A DNA stretch of 64,000 nt from Serpens sp035497915 (GCF_035497915.1 NZ_DATJCS010000012.1:116021-180020), one strand, 5' to 3'. Shown: positions 48,293 through 57,080, counted from the first letter of the stretch. Made by a program: numbers and translations. The notes: a model not told the origin generated them from the letters alone.

Positions 48293-48540
48293 AAAAGCTC
48301 GCGACTGAAGTCGCTCCTACAGGTCCGTGCAGCACGGCCCTTTGCTAGCGGCTGGCGCTCAGAGGGGTGGCGGGACCTGTGGGGGCCGGGTTTATCCCGG
48401 CCAACGGGGCTGCAGATTACGCTGCCGTGTCGGCCTGACCTCTGTTGGCCGGCATAAAGCCGGCCCTACAGGGGGTTGTGCGGGTCGGTCAGCGGCTCGC
48501 GAGCGTCCGGCTTTGGTGGGAGCGGCTTCAGCCGCGTTGC
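48293..48540. repeat. Cluster of family A and B repeats between hrpA and the methyltransferase
   Basis: Family A at 48293-48322 (AAAAGCTCGCGACTGAAGTC...), family B at about 48378-48406 (TGTGGGGGCCGGGTTTATCC...) and 48444-48473 (GTTGGCCGGCATAAAGCCGG...), then family A at 48515-48538 (GGTGGGAGCGGCTTCAGCCG). The last unit overlaps the 3' end of the methyltransferase gene and contains its stop codon. Confidence 0.85.
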
Positions 48541-49334
48541 CTTGGCGGAATATCCCAACTGATAAAGGCCCAGCGCATCGGCGCGCCGCCGCTTTTGGCG
48601 CGTTCGGGGTCGGCCTGGTACCAGCGCTGCAGTTCGGCGCGCTGCGCCGCGTCGATGGGGCCGAAGGCCCAGGCCACGCGCTGGGCGAATTCCTCGAAGT
48701 CGCGGGTGCCGCCCAGGCGGTTGCGGGTTTCCAGGTAATCCAGGCGCGGGTGAATGTCGCGCTGGTGCAGCAAGCTCACCGTATAGAGGTAGTCGGGCAG
48801 GCGCTGGGGGCGGCGACCGAGCAGCGCGGCAATCTCCGGCTCGCTGAAGGCGCCGCCGACCAGTTGGGTCATGTAGGCGCGCAGCCGGCCGTGGCGGTTG
48901 ATCTTCTCCAGGGCGTCGGCCAGATCGCCCACCAGCCCCGAACGGGATGCCACCACGATGTCGCACACCGGCACATCGCTCCAGTCCTCCTCCCACGCGC
49001 GCTGGATGCCTTGCACATTCTCCAGGCCCTGCTGCCGGGCGTTGTCCGCCAGGCAGGCGAGCATGCCGGCGCTGAAGTCCAGGCCGTACACCCGCTCCAG
49101 TCGTGTGGCCAGCGGTAGCGCCAGGGCGCCCGGGCCGCAGCCAATGTCCAGCAGCGTGCGGGCGCCGTTCAGGTTCATGCGGCCGATGAAGTCGCTGGCG
49201 TAGCGCGAGGCCTGGCTGCTGCGGTTCAGTTCGCCGGCGCGGCGGTCCCAGTCGCTGGCCGGCTTGGGCGCGCGGCCGGCCTGGCGCAGGTGCTCGCGGT
49301 ACAGGCCGGCAAAATCGATGTCGTCGAGGGTCAT
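48528..49334 (-). CDS. SAM-dependent methyltransferase
   Basis: A 268-aa class I methyltransferase. Motif I is TLLDIGCGPGALALPLA, and post-I acidic LDFSAGMLACLADNAR; SDVPVCDIVVASRSG follows. Substrate unknown. The start MTLDDIDFAGLYREHL at 49334 begins the folded region. The C-terminus (WDIPPRQRG) and the TGA stop at 48528-48530 fall inside a family A repeat, so the natural end may have been replaced. Confidence 0.85.
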   Translation of the reverse strand: MTLDDIDFAGLYREHLRQAGRAPKPASDWDRRAGELNRSSQASRYASDFIGRMNLNGARTLLDIGCGPGALALPLATRLERVYGLDFSAGMLACLADNARQQGLENVQGIQRAWEEDWSDVPVCDIVVASRSGLVGDLADALEKINRHGRLRAYMTQLVGGAFSEPEIAALLGRRPQRLPDYLYTVSLLHQRDIHPRLDYLETRNRLGGTRDFEEFAQRVAWAFGPIDAAQRAELQRWYQADPERAKSGGAPMRWAFISWDIPPRQRG

Positions 49335-49689
49335 GGTGGTTTCGCTGAGTTGGCGGGCGCAGGCGCGCGCGGTAGTAGCAGGCACGCGTTAGTGTGCCGT
49401 CACGGTCGCCCATTCCGGTGCGACCTGTCGTCGCGGCGCTGGTGCGCGGTGGGCGGATTCCAGCGGGCGAAGCGCCGCTGCTGCCGGGCCGTCGCACTGC
49501 GCGGGTGCCGCCGCGAAGAGGCCATTAGTCGCGATTTTCCCGGCAATAGTCATTGACTCGCTTCCGGGTGCGTAGGTAGCGTGCGCAGCGGCCGCACTGT
49601 CTCAGACCCGCTGACTGCAGCCAAGAGCCGAGTCGATCACTCAAAACAATAACGACGGCGCTCCATAAGGGCGCCCTTCGGAGAGTTGC
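49335..49689 (+). promoter_or_regulatory. 355-bp region upstream of oadG
   Basis: No supported gene. A TTGACT (49553-49558) could be a -35 element but a good -10 is not obvious at 17 nt. Just before the gene, GGCGCTC (about 49656) and GGGCGCC form a GC-rich hairpin, followed by the ribosome site GGAGAG near 49680. The upstream part is GC-rich and featureless. Confidence 0.35.
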
Positions 49690-49938
49690 ATGCAGACCAG
49701 CCAACTTCTGCTCGAAGGCGTAGAAATCATGCTATTCGGCATGGGTTCCGTCTTCGTCTTTCTGGTTCTCCTCATTTTCTGCATTCGCGTGATGTCCTTC
49801 CTCACCGCTCGCTTCGTCAGCGAGCCGGCGGTTGCTCAACCGCGATCCGCCTCGGCGGCTCCCGCTATCGATGCCGATGCAGACACCCTGGCCGCGATCA
49901 AGGCCGCGATCCATCTCCACCGCGCGCGCCGCGGCTGA
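49690..49938 (+). CDS. oadG: Oxaloacetate decarboxylase gamma subunit
   Basis: An 82-aa small membrane subunit: one TM (IMLFGMGSVFVFLVLLIFCIRVMSFL) and a short cytoplasmic tail ending in a His/Arg cluster (HLHRARRG) that may bind zinc, as known for OadG. It assembles OadA with OadB. The length and position as first gene of an oadGAB operon make the call firm; a 21-nt gap separates it from oadA. Confidence 0.92.
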   Translation: MQTSQLLLEGVEIMLFGMGSVFVFLVLLIFCIRVMSFLTARFVSEPAVAQPRSASAAPAIDADADTLAAIKAAIHLHRARRG

Positions 49939-49959
49939 CCCAGGAAAGGGAACATCTCC

Positions 49960-51744
49960 ATGACCGTTTCGAACAACAAGCCGCTCGGCATTACCGATGT
50001 GGTGCTGCGTGACGCCCACCAGTCCATCCTCGCCACCCGCGTGCGCCTGGAAGACATGCTGCCCATCGCGCCCAAACTCGACCAGGTGGGTTTCTGGTCG
50101 GTGGAAAGCTGGGGTGGCGCGACCTTCGACGCCTGCATTCGTTACCTGGGCGAAGACCCCTGGGAGCGCATCCGCGAACTGAAGAAGGCGATGCCCAACA
50201 CCCGCCAGCAGATGCTGCTGCGCGGCCAGAACCTGCTCGGCTACCGGCACTACGCCGATGACGTGGTGGAGAAGTTCGTCGAGCGCGCCGCCATCAACGG
50301 CGTGGACGTGTTCCGCGTGTTCGACGCGATGAACGACCCGCGCAACCTGGATACTGCGCTGCGCGCCGTGAAGCGCCAGGGCAAGCACGCCCAGGGCACC
50401 ATTTCCTACACCACCAGTCCGGTGCACACCCTGGACATGTGGGTCGATCTGGCCAAGCAGATCGAGGACATGGGCGCCGACTCCGTGGCCATCAAGGACA
50501 TGGCCGGCATCCTCACTCCGTACCAGGCCTTCGAGCTGGTCTCGCGCCTGAAGGCCAGCCTGGCCATTCCGGTGCACATGCAGTGCCACGCCACCGCCGG
50601 GCTGTCCACCGCCGCCATCCTCAAGGCCGTGGAAGCCGGCATCGACAACGTCGACACCGCGATCTCCTCGCTGTCCATGACCTACGGCCATTCGCCGACC
50701 GAGTCGGTGGTGGCGATCTTCCAGGGCACCGAGCGCGACACCGGCCTGAACCTGGAACTGCTCGAGGAAGTGGCCGCCTACTTCCGCGAGGTGCGCAAGA
50801 AGTACGCGAAGTTCGAAGGCACCCTGCGTGGCGTCGACTCGCGCATTCTGGTCGCCCAGGTACCCGGCGGCATGCTCACCAATATGGAAAGCCAGCTCAA
50901 GGAGCAGGGCGCGCTGGACAAGTTCGACCAGGTGCTCGAGGAAATCCCGCGCGTGCGCGAGGACCTGGGCTTCATCCCGCTGGTCACCCCCACCTCGCAG
51001 ATCGTCGGCACCCAGGCGGTGATCAACGTGCTCACCGGTGAGCGCTACAAGTCGATCACCAAGGAAACCGCCGGCGTGCTCAAGGGCGAGTACGGCGCTG
51101 CGCCGGCGCCGTTCAACGCCGAGCTGCAGGCCCGCGTGCTGAATGGTGGCGAGGCGATCACCTGCCGCCCGGCCGACCTGCTGGACGCCGAGATGGACAA
51201 GCTGACCGCCGAGCTGAACGGCATCGCCCGCGAGAAGGGCATCCAGCTGGCCGCCGAGGCGATCGATGACGTACTGACCTACGCGCTGTTCCCGCAGATC
51301 GGCCTGAAGTTCCTGGAAAACCGGGGCAACCCGGCGGCCTTCGAGCCGATGCCGAACGGCCAGGAGCTGGCGCCCCGCGAGGCCGGCAAGCCGGAGGTCT
51401 ACACCGTGGACGTCAACGGCAAGTCCTTCGTGGTGCAGGTCAGCGACGGCGGCGACATCGCCGGCATCAAGGCACTGAACGGTGCCGCTTCGGCAACCGC
51501 GGCTCCGGCCGCCGGCCCGGCCCCGACCTCCGGCGAGCCGCAACCGGCGCCGCTGGCCGGCAACATCTTCAAGGTGCTGGTGCAGCCCGGACAGATGGTG
51601 CAGGAAGGCGATCTGGTGGTGATCCTCGAAGCCATGAAGATGGAAACCGAGATTCGCGCCTTCAAGGCCGGCACCGTCGCCACCGTGGACGTCAAGGTCG
51701 GCGACGCAGTGTCGGTCGGCAATCCTCTGCTGAGCATCGCTTAA
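49960..51744 (+). CDS. oadA: Oxaloacetate decarboxylase alpha subunit (biotin carboxyl carrier)
   Basis: A 594-aa soluble subunit. The N-terminal carboxyltransferase domain (TDVVLRDAHQSILATRVR, metal site HMQCHATAGLSTA) removes the carboxyl group from oxaloacetate. A proline/alanine linker (ATAAPAAGPAPTSGEPQPAP) leads to a biotinyl domain with biotin Lys560 in EAMKMET. Carboxybiotin then travels to OadB. The close relative pyruvate carboxylase subunit B (PycB) is the main alternative, but oadG and oadB on either side decide it. Confidence 0.95.
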   Translation: MTVSNNKPLGITDVVLRDAHQSILATRVRLEDMLPIAPKLDQVGFWSVESWGGATFDACIRYLGEDPWERIRELKKAMPNTRQQMLLRGQNLLGYRHYADDVVEKFVERAAINGVDVFRVFDAMNDPRNLDTALRAVKRQGKHAQGTISYTTSPVHTLDMWVDLAKQIEDMGADSVAIKDMAGILTPYQAFELVSRLKASLAIPVHMQCHATAGLSTAAILKAVEAGIDNVDTAISSLSMTYGHSPTESVVAIFQGTERDTGLNLELLEEVAAYFREVRKKYAKFEGTLRGVDSRILVAQVPGGMLTNMESQLKEQGALDKFDQVLEEIPRVREDLGFIPLVTPTSQIVGTQAVINVLTGERYKSITKETAGVLKGEYGAAPAPFNAELQARVLNGGEAITCRPADLLDAEMDKLTAELNGIAREKGIQLAAEAIDDVLTYALFPQIGLKFLENRGNPAAFEPMPNGQELAPREAGKPEVYTVDVNGKSFVVQVSDGGDIAGIKALNGAASATAAPAAGPAPTSGEPQPAPLAGNIFKVLVQPGQMVQEGDLVVILEAMKMETEIRAFKAGTVATVDVKVGDAVSVGNPLLSIA

Positions 51745-51754
51745 GGAGCGTTTC

Positions 51755-52891
51755 ATGGAAAAGTTGCTCACGCTCTGGCAGAGCACCGGCCTGTACCATC
51801 TGGAGGCCGGCCAGGCCCTGATGATGCTGGTCTGTATCGCATTGATCTACCTGGCGATCCGCAAGGGCTTCGAACCGCTGCTGCTGATTCCCATCGGCTT
51901 CGGCGGCATCCTGGCCAACATCCCGGTGGCCAACATGGCCGAGGGCGCTGGCATCCTGCACCTGTTCTACGAGGTGGGCCTGCCGACCAGCGTGTTCCCG
52001 CTGCTGATCTTTATGGGCGTCGGCGCCATGACCGATTTCGGTCCGATGCTGGCCAACCCCAAGACGCTGCTGCTCGGCGCCGCCGCGCAGTTCGGCATCT
52101 TCGGCACGCTGCTGGGCGCCCTGGCACTGACCGCCAGTGGCATCCCGGGGCTGGAGTTCACCCTGCGGGAAGCCGCGTCGATCGCCATCATCGGTGGTGC
52201 CGATGGCCCGACGTCGATCTTCGTCACCTCCAAACTGGCGCCTGACCTGCTCGGTCCGATCGCCGTGGCCGCGTACTCCTACATGGCCCTGGTGCCGCTG
52301 ATCCAGCCGCCGATCATGCGCGCGCTGACCACTCCCGAGGAGCGTGCCATCGTCATGACCCAGCTGCGGCATGTCAGCCAGGTGGAGAAGATCGTCTTCC
52401 CGCTGCTGCTGTGCCTGCTGGTCGGCCTGCTGCTGCCGGACGCCGCGCCGCTGATCGGCATGTTCGCCTTCGGCAACCTGCTGCGCGAATGCGGCGTGGT
52501 GGATCGTCTGGCCGACACCTCGCGCAATGCGCTGATCAACATCATCACCATCGCGCTGGGGCTGACCGTCGGCTCCAAGCTGTCCGCCGAGGCCTTCCTG
52601 CAGATGAAGACCCTGGGCATCCTGGCGCTGGGCATGGTGGCGTTCTCGGGCGGTACCGCGGCGGGGATCATCATGGCCAAGATCATGAACCGCTTCAGCA
52701 CGACCAAGATCAACCCGCTGATCGGCTCAGCCGGGGTCTCCGCGGTGCCGATGGCGGCGCGGGTCTCCAACAAGGTCGGCCTGGAGGCCAACCCGCAGAA
52801 CTTCCTGCTCATGCATGCCATGGGGCCCAACGTGGCCGGGGTCATCGGCTCGGCTGTGGCGGCGGGGGTGCTGCTCAGCTTCGTCGGCTGA
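51755..52891 (+). CDS. oadB: Oxaloacetate decarboxylase beta subunit, sodium pump
   Basis: A 378-aa membrane protein with about nine to ten hydrophobic segments. It couples decarboxylation of carboxybiotin to sodium export. Signature regions: NIPVANMAEGAGILHLFYEVG, GGADGPTSIFVTSKLAPDLLGPIAVAAYSYMALVPLIQPP, and VSAVPMAARVSNKVGLEANPQNFLLMHAMGPNVAG. The GGADGPT region includes the conserved Asp essential in OadB. Starts 10 nt after oadA and is followed by a terminator. Confidence 0.95.
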   Translation: MEKLLTLWQSTGLYHLEAGQALMMLVCIALIYLAIRKGFEPLLLIPIGFGGILANIPVANMAEGAGILHLFYEVGLPTSVFPLLIFMGVGAMTDFGPMLANPKTLLLGAAAQFGIFGTLLGALALTASGIPGLEFTLREAASIAIIGGADGPTSIFVTSKLAPDLLGPIAVAAYSYMALVPLIQPPIMRALTTPEERAIVMTQLRHVSQVEKIVFPLLLCLLVGLLLPDAAPLIGMFAFGNLLRECGVVDRLADTSRNALINIITIALGLTVGSKLSAEAFLQMKTLGILALGMVAFSGGTAAGIIMAKIMNRFSTTKINPLIGSAGVSAVPMAARVSNKVGLEANPQNFLLMHAMGPNVAGVIGSAVAAGVLLSFVG

Positions 52892-52918
52892 CACGCTTTC
52901 GAGCGTTCGGTAAAAAGG

Positions 52919-52946
52919 ACCCCGCCGTGTGCGGGGTTCTTTTTTG
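52919..52946 (+). terminator. Intrinsic terminator of oadGAB
   Basis: ACCCCGC (52919-52925) and GCGGGGT (52931-52937) flank a 5-nt loop, followed by TCTTTTTT. Confidence 0.9.
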
Positions 52947-53272
52947 GGGCTCGACAACCTTGGGGCCGGAGTCGGCGCGAAACCATTGTGGGGCCGGGTT
53001 TACCCCGGCCGGACGGAGGCGAAGCTGCCAGCCAGGCGAGTATCCCCACTGCCGCTGCCGGCCCTACAGGGTCTGTAGGAACCTTGTGGGGCCGGGTTTA
53101 TCCCGGCCAACGGGGCCACGGGCTGTCCGTCGGCCGGGCATGTCGCGTGATGCGCGTCACGCTTTGCCGCCCGCAAGCGCGGGCCGCAACGGCATCGACT
53201 ACAGTTCGCACTGCCTTTCCCCGGCAGTCGCGCCTCGGGCCGACGCCGCGCAGCAGGATGCCGAACGCCGAC
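52947..53272 (+). other. Region between oadB terminator and csgE
   Basis: Contains family B repeats: TGTGGGGCCGGGTTTACCCC (52987-53006), a partial GCCGGCCCTACAGG (53057-53070), and TGTGGGGCCGGGTTTATCCC (53084-53103). After these, 53140-53257 is unique DNA that should hold the csgE promoter; I see no clear hexamers. No gene supported. Confidence 0.6.
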
Positions 53273-53692
53273 ATGGACTTTCCCCGCCTACCGCCCGCAC
53301 TCGTCCGGGTGCTCTTCTGCCTGCTGTTGCTCCTGCCGGCGAGCCAGGCCCGGGCCGGAAGCCCGAACGACGAACTCAATGGCTTTATCGTCGATCAGAC
53401 GATCAGCCACATCGGGCACCAGTTCTACCGATATTTCAGCGAGCGGCTGCGGGACACCAGTCGCCTGGACTTCAATCTGGTGGTGCGCGAGCGACCCTCG
53501 GCGCGCTGGGGCAGCCTGGTCTGGGTGGAGTTCGAACAGCGCACCGTATACCGCAGCTTTCTGGCGCCCAACACCGCGCAATTGCAGGCGATCGCCTACG
53601 CGGCCGCCGACCAGGTCAAGGAAACGGTCACCCGCCGGCGACTGGAAATCCTCCTGCAGGACACCACGGACATGGAGCGAGACGAACTATGA
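53273..53692 (+). CDS. csgE: Curli assembly protein CsgE
   Basis: A 139-aa precursor with a Sec signal (MDFPRLPPALVRVLFCLLLLLPASQARA). The mature part carries DELNGFIVDQTISHIGHQFYRYFSERL and LDFNLVVRERPSARWGSLVWVEFEQRTVYR, the CsgE pattern. CsgE forms a cap on the CsgG pore and directs curlin subunits. ATG 53273 is used; ATG 53258 adds five residues and neither has an ideal ribosome site. Its stop overlaps the csgF start (ATGA). Confidence 0.93.
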   Translation: MDFPRLPPALVRVLFCLLLLLPASQARAGSPNDELNGFIVDQTISHIGHQFYRYFSERLRDTSRLDFNLVVRERPSARWGSLVWVEFEQRTVYRSFLAPNTAQLQAIAYAAADQVKETVTRRRLEILLQDTTDMERDEL

Positions 53693-54117
53693 GAAGGCAA
53701 TGGAGGGCGCGGTCCGCCGCGCTGGGGCTGGCCTGCGGGGGCCTGATCGCCGTGGCGCAGGCCAGCGAACTGGTCTACACGCCGGTGAATCCCTCATTCG
53801 GTGGCAACCCCCTGAATGGCACCTGGCTGCTGGGCAACGCCCAGGCGCAGAACGACCATTCCAGCTCGAGTCCCGGCATGGGAGCTGGCTATACCGGCAC
53901 CACGGCGCTGGAGCGTTTCACCGCCCAGCTGGAGTCGCGGCTGCTGTCGCAACTGATGACCAACATCGAAAGTGGCCAGACCGGCACCCTGACCACCAGT
54001 GCCTTCATCATCGAGATACAGGACAACGCCAATTCCGGGATCCTCAGCATCCTGGTGACCGACCGCACCACGGGCGAGGTGTCGGAGATCGTACTCAGTG
54101 GCTGGACGCCGAACTGA
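53689..54117 (+). CDS. csgF: Curli assembly/nucleation protein CsgF
   Basis: A 142-aa precursor with a signal peptide ending at VAQAS. SELVYTPVNPSFGGNPLNGTWLLGNAQAQN is the conserved CsgF N-terminus that inserts into the CsgG pore. The rest resembles CsgF, including the FIIEIQDNANSGILSILVTDRTTGE segment. It anchors the nucleator at the cell surface. Start codon overlaps csgE by 4 nt. Confidence 0.94.
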   Translation: MRRQWRARSAALGLACGGLIAVAQASELVYTPVNPSFGGNPLNGTWLLGNAQAQNDHSSSSPGMGAGYTGTTALERFTAQLESRLLSQLMTNIESGQTGTLTTSAFIIEIQDNANSGILSILVTDRTTGEVSEIVLSGWTPN

Positions 54118-54138
54118 TCCATGGAACAAGGACGTGGC

Positions 54139-54987
54139 ATGAGAACCTTACTAGCGGTGGCACTGGCCGGTGCGTTGTTGCAGGGCTGTTCGCTGCGCGA
54201 GCCGATGCCGGCCGAGCACGACGCGGAAATCCCGACGCTCACTCCCCGGGCATCGACCTACGATGATCTGGTCAACATGCCCAAGCCCAAGGGGCTGGTG
54301 GTGACGGCGGTGTACGGCTTCCGCGACCAGACGGGGCAGTACAAGCCGACCCCGGCCAGTTCCTTCTCCACCAGCGTGACCCAGGGCGCGGCAAGCATGC
54401 TGATGGACGCCCTGCAGGCCAGTGGCTGGTTCATGGTGCTGGAGCGCGAGGGGCTGCAGAACCTGCTGACCGAGCGCAAGATCATCCGCGCCTCGCAGCA
54501 GAAGAACGGCACGCCGGCCAACATCCTCGCCGAGTTGCCGCCGCTGCAGGCGGCCAACATCGTGCTGGAGGGGGGCATCGTCGCCTTCGACAGCAATGTG
54601 CGCACCGGTGGCGAGGGTGCCCGTTACCTGGGTATCGGCGGGTCGAACGAATACCGGGTGGATCAGGTGTCGGTCAGCCTGCGGGCGGTGGATGTGCGCA
54701 GCGGGCAGGTGCTGGCCAATGTCATGACCAGCAAGACCATCTACTCGGTGGCGCGCAGCGCCGGGGTGTTCAAGTTCATCGAACTGAAGGACCTGCTTGA
54801 AGTGGAGGCCGGTTACACGGTCAACGAGCCGGCGCAGCTCTGTGTGCTGTCGGCCATCGAAGCGGCCGTTGCGCATCTGATTGCCCAGGGCATCGAGCGT
54901 CGCCTCTGGCAGGCGACCGATCAGGTGTCGCTGAAGGATTCGCCGCTGGGCAAGTATCTGGCGAAGTACCGCAAAGAGGCAGGCTGA
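54139..54987 (+). CDS. csgG: Curli secretion pore CsgG
   Basis: A 282-aa outer-membrane lipoprotein that forms the nonameric curlin channel. Lipobox ALLQGC near residue 17. Motifs: AVYGFRDQTGQYKP, SFSTSVTQGAASMLMDALQASGWFMVLEREGLQNLLTERKIIRA, and RVDQVSVSLRAVDVRSGQVLANV, all CsgG family. ATG 54139 with AAGGA at 54128-54132 is chosen over ATG 54121. Last gene of csgEFG; a terminator separates it from convergent csgBA. Confidence 0.95.
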   Translation: MRTLLAVALAGALLQGCSLREPMPAEHDAEIPTLTPRASTYDDLVNMPKPKGLVVTAVYGFRDQTGQYKPTPASSFSTSVTQGAASMLMDALQASGWFMVLEREGLQNLLTERKIIRASQQKNGTPANILAELPPLQAANIVLEGGIVAFDSNVRTGGEGARYLGIGGSNEYRVDQVSVSLRAVDVRSGQVLANVMTSKTIYSVARSAGVFKFIELKDLLEVEAGYTVNEPAQLCVLSAIEAAVAHLIAQGIERRLWQATDQVSLKDSPLGKYLAKYRKEAG

Positions 54988-54992
54988 AATGA

Positions 54993-55022
54993 AAAACCGG
55001 AGCCGAGAGGCTCCGGTTTTTT
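54993..55022. terminator. Bidirectional terminator between csgEFG and csgBA
   Basis: AAAACCGGAGCC (54993-55004), loop GAGA, GGCTCCGGTTTT (55009-55020), then TT. With A and T tracts on opposite sides it can stop transcripts from both curli operons. Confidence 0.93.
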
Positions 55023-55061
55023 GTGTGGGAACAGGCCGCCGCAAGGCGGCGGCACCGATCC

Positions 55062-56342
55062 TCAACGCTGGATGGCAATGGCCTGGTTGGCCGTACCGTA
55101 CTGAGCGATGTTGCTGACGTGGTTGTAACCCGCCTGATTGATGACCGCCTGGTTCAGCGCCCCCGACTGAGCGACATGGGCGCTGTTGTAGCCGCCGCTC
55201 TGCACGAATTCGGCAGTGTTGAGGTAGCCGCTCTGGTACGCATAGGCGCTGTTGTAGGCGCCGCCCTGGTCGAGGCTGACGCTGTTTTCCGCACCGTTGC
55301 TGCTGCCGCCGAAGTGGTTGTTGCTGCCGCGCTGGTCAGCCACCAGCAGGCTGTCGCTGCCGTTCTGGTCGAAGTACAGCTCGTTGTAGCTGCCGGCCTG
55401 GGCTACCTGGGCGCGGTTGTTGTCGCCGTAGGCGCCGAGGTCCACCGTGTTGCCTTCACCGCTCTGCGCCAGCTCGTGACGGTTGCCGACACCGTGCTGG
55501 GTCAGGGTGGCGCTGAGGTTCACCCCCGGGCCCTGCTCGGCCAGCAGGCTGTTGGCTTCGCCGGTCTGCTGGGTGCTGATCTGGCTGTGGTCGGCCTGGA
55601 ACTGGTGAACCGAGGCATCCTGGAGACCGCCGAACTGCTGCACATCGATGCGGCTGCCGTCCTGGGCGATCTGCGAGATCAGCGCGGAGCTGTTCGCGCC
55701 GTCTTGCAGGGTCGTCACCTGGTTGTTCTGGGTGTCTCCCTGGTAGACGCGGATGCTGTGCAGATTGCCCAGCTGCTGGATTTCGATGATGCCGCCGTCG
55801 TTGAGGGTCTGGATCGCCGACGCCTGGTGCTGCGAGCCTTGCTGGTCGATCAGTGCGCGGTTGTGGCTGCCGTGCAGTTCCTGGCGAATGGTCGCCTCGT
55901 TGTGCGCGCCTTGCTGGTTGGCTGTGGCGCTGTTGTGCGCGCCGCCCAACTGGACGACGGAACTGTCGTTGCCATGGCCTTGCTGGATCTGGGTGATGCT
56001 GTTGGCCCGGCCGCCGAACTGGCTCGCCTGGCCGTCGTTGTGGTGGCCGTCCTGGAACTGCTTGATCAGGCTGCCGGCACCGGCCCGGTACTGGTCGGCC
56101 TCAAGCTGGTTGAAACGGCCGATCTGGGCCTGACCGACCGAACCGGCGCTGCCAACCTGGGCCGACTGGGCGTCGTTGCGGAAGCCGCTTTGCGCCTGGG
56201 CGGCATTGGCGCGGCCGCCGATCTGCTCGACCAGCGCGCTGTTTTCGGTGCCCGTTTGGGCTTGCAGCGAGAAGTTGTCGGCCAGCGCGGGGCCGGCGGC
56301 CAGAACCAGAATCGCTGCTGCGAGGGGGGTCTTCCTGAACAT
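55062..56342 (-). CDS. csgA: Extended curlin major subunit CsgA
   Basis: A 426-aa protein, almost three times the 151-aa E. coli CsgA. A 21-residue signal (to GPALA) precedes an almost continuous array of curlin half-repeats with spaced Q-x-G-x-x-N: examples LVEQIGGRANAAQAQSG, VAQAGSYNELYFDQNGS and VAQSGALNQAVINQAGYNHV. I estimate about 18 full repeats of roughly 22 residues, some degenerate in the middle (DGGIIEIQQLGNLHS). It starts 59 nt after csgB. The long fibre-forming subunit is expected to be secreted through CsgG. Confidence 0.9.
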   Translation of the reverse strand: MFRKTPLAAAILVLAAGPALADNFSLQAQTGTENSALVEQIGGRANAAQAQSGFRNDAQSAQVGSAGSVGQAQIGRFNQLEADQYRAGAGSLIKQFQDGHHNDGQASQFGGRANSITQIQQGHGNDSSVVQLGGAHNSATANQQGAHNEATIRQELHGSHNRALIDQQGSQHQASAIQTLNDGGIIEIQQLGNLHSIRVYQGDTQNNQVTTLQDGANSSALISQIAQDGSRIDVQQFGGLQDASVHQFQADHSQISTQQTGEANSLLAEQGPGVNLSATLTQHGVGNRHELAQSGEGNTVDLGAYGDNNRAQVAQAGSYNELYFDQNGSDSLLVADQRGSNNHFGGSSNGAENSVSLDQGGAYNSAYAYQSGYLNTAEFVQSGGYNSAHVAQSGALNQAVINQAGYNHVSNIAQYGTANQAIAIQR

Positions 56343-56401
56343 GTGTTGCCTCCTTGTTTGGTGTACTGCTTTTCTTTTGGTACTGCCTTTGTGGGGACGC
56401 G

Positions 56402-56866
56402 TCAGCGCTGGCGCACATGGGCGGTCTGCCCGACGCCAACCTGGGTGATACGGCTGTACAGCCCCGAGCCGCTCTGCTCGATGCTGGCGGTGTTGTGCGC
56501 GCCGGACTGGATGATCTGTGCCTGGTTGCCCATGCCGAACTGGGCAATGGCCGCCTGGTTGCCGTAGCCCTGCTGCCAGATGCTGGCCATCAGGTCGCTG
56601 CCCTGCTGCAGCAGGTAGGCTTCCTGGTGGCTGCCGTGCTGCACGACGCTGCCGAGCAGCGACTCGCCGCTCTGCTCGAGGGCGGCGAGGTTGTGCTGGC
56701 CGACCTGGCGCAGTACCAGCAGCGCGCCAGTATCGGGCAGGCGTGCCTCGACCAGGTCCCGGTCGGTGGCCAGGTCGGCGTTGTCCATCAGGTCATAGGC
56801 CGCCGCTGCGGTGCTGTGCAGTACCCAGGCGACAAGCGCGGCGGCATAGGCAGGCTGGCGTTTCAT
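56402..56866 (-). CDS. csgB: Curli nucleator CsgB
   Basis: A 154-aa precursor starting MKRQPAYAAALV with a signal peptide to about TAAAA. It has about five curlin repeats: LRQVGQHNLAALEQSGE, VVQHGSHQEAYLLQQGS, IWQQGYGNQAAIAQFGM, IIQSGAHNTASIEQSGS, ITQVGVGQTAHVRQR. The end in a basic residue pair is as in CsgB, where the last repeat anchors it to CsgF. The ribosome site is AAGGG 8 nt before ATG. Length fits CsgB; position first in the csgBA operon supports it. Confidence 0.88.
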   Translation of the reverse strand: MKRQPAYAAALVAWVLHSTAAAAYDLMDNADLATDRDLVEARLPDTGALLVLRQVGQHNLAALEQSGESLLGSVVQHGSHQEAYLLQQGSDLMASIWQQGYGNQAAIAQFGMGNQAQIIQSGAHNTASIEQSGSGLYSRITQVGVGQTAHVRQR

Positions 56867-57080
56867 TCCCTTGTCCTTCACGGTCCGTGTGCGGGGTTTG
56901 GCAGGCCAAGCGTGATGCGGGTCCGTTTGCGCAAGAGCATGGTTCAGGTTCCGCATTCCGGCAAATCGGCGCAACAGGGCTGCGGCAGTGCCTTGCGCTC
57001 GGCGCCGGATGACTACACTGGCAGTGCCCGGCCGCGCAGCGCGGCCAATCGTCTCCCTCCACGGCACTGGAAAAACAATC

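Noticed and set aside
56930..57000. Possible sigma-54 element upstream of csgB on the minus strand
   Set aside because: GG and GC are correctly spaced but the flanking TTGC and TGGCAC residues do not fit well enough.
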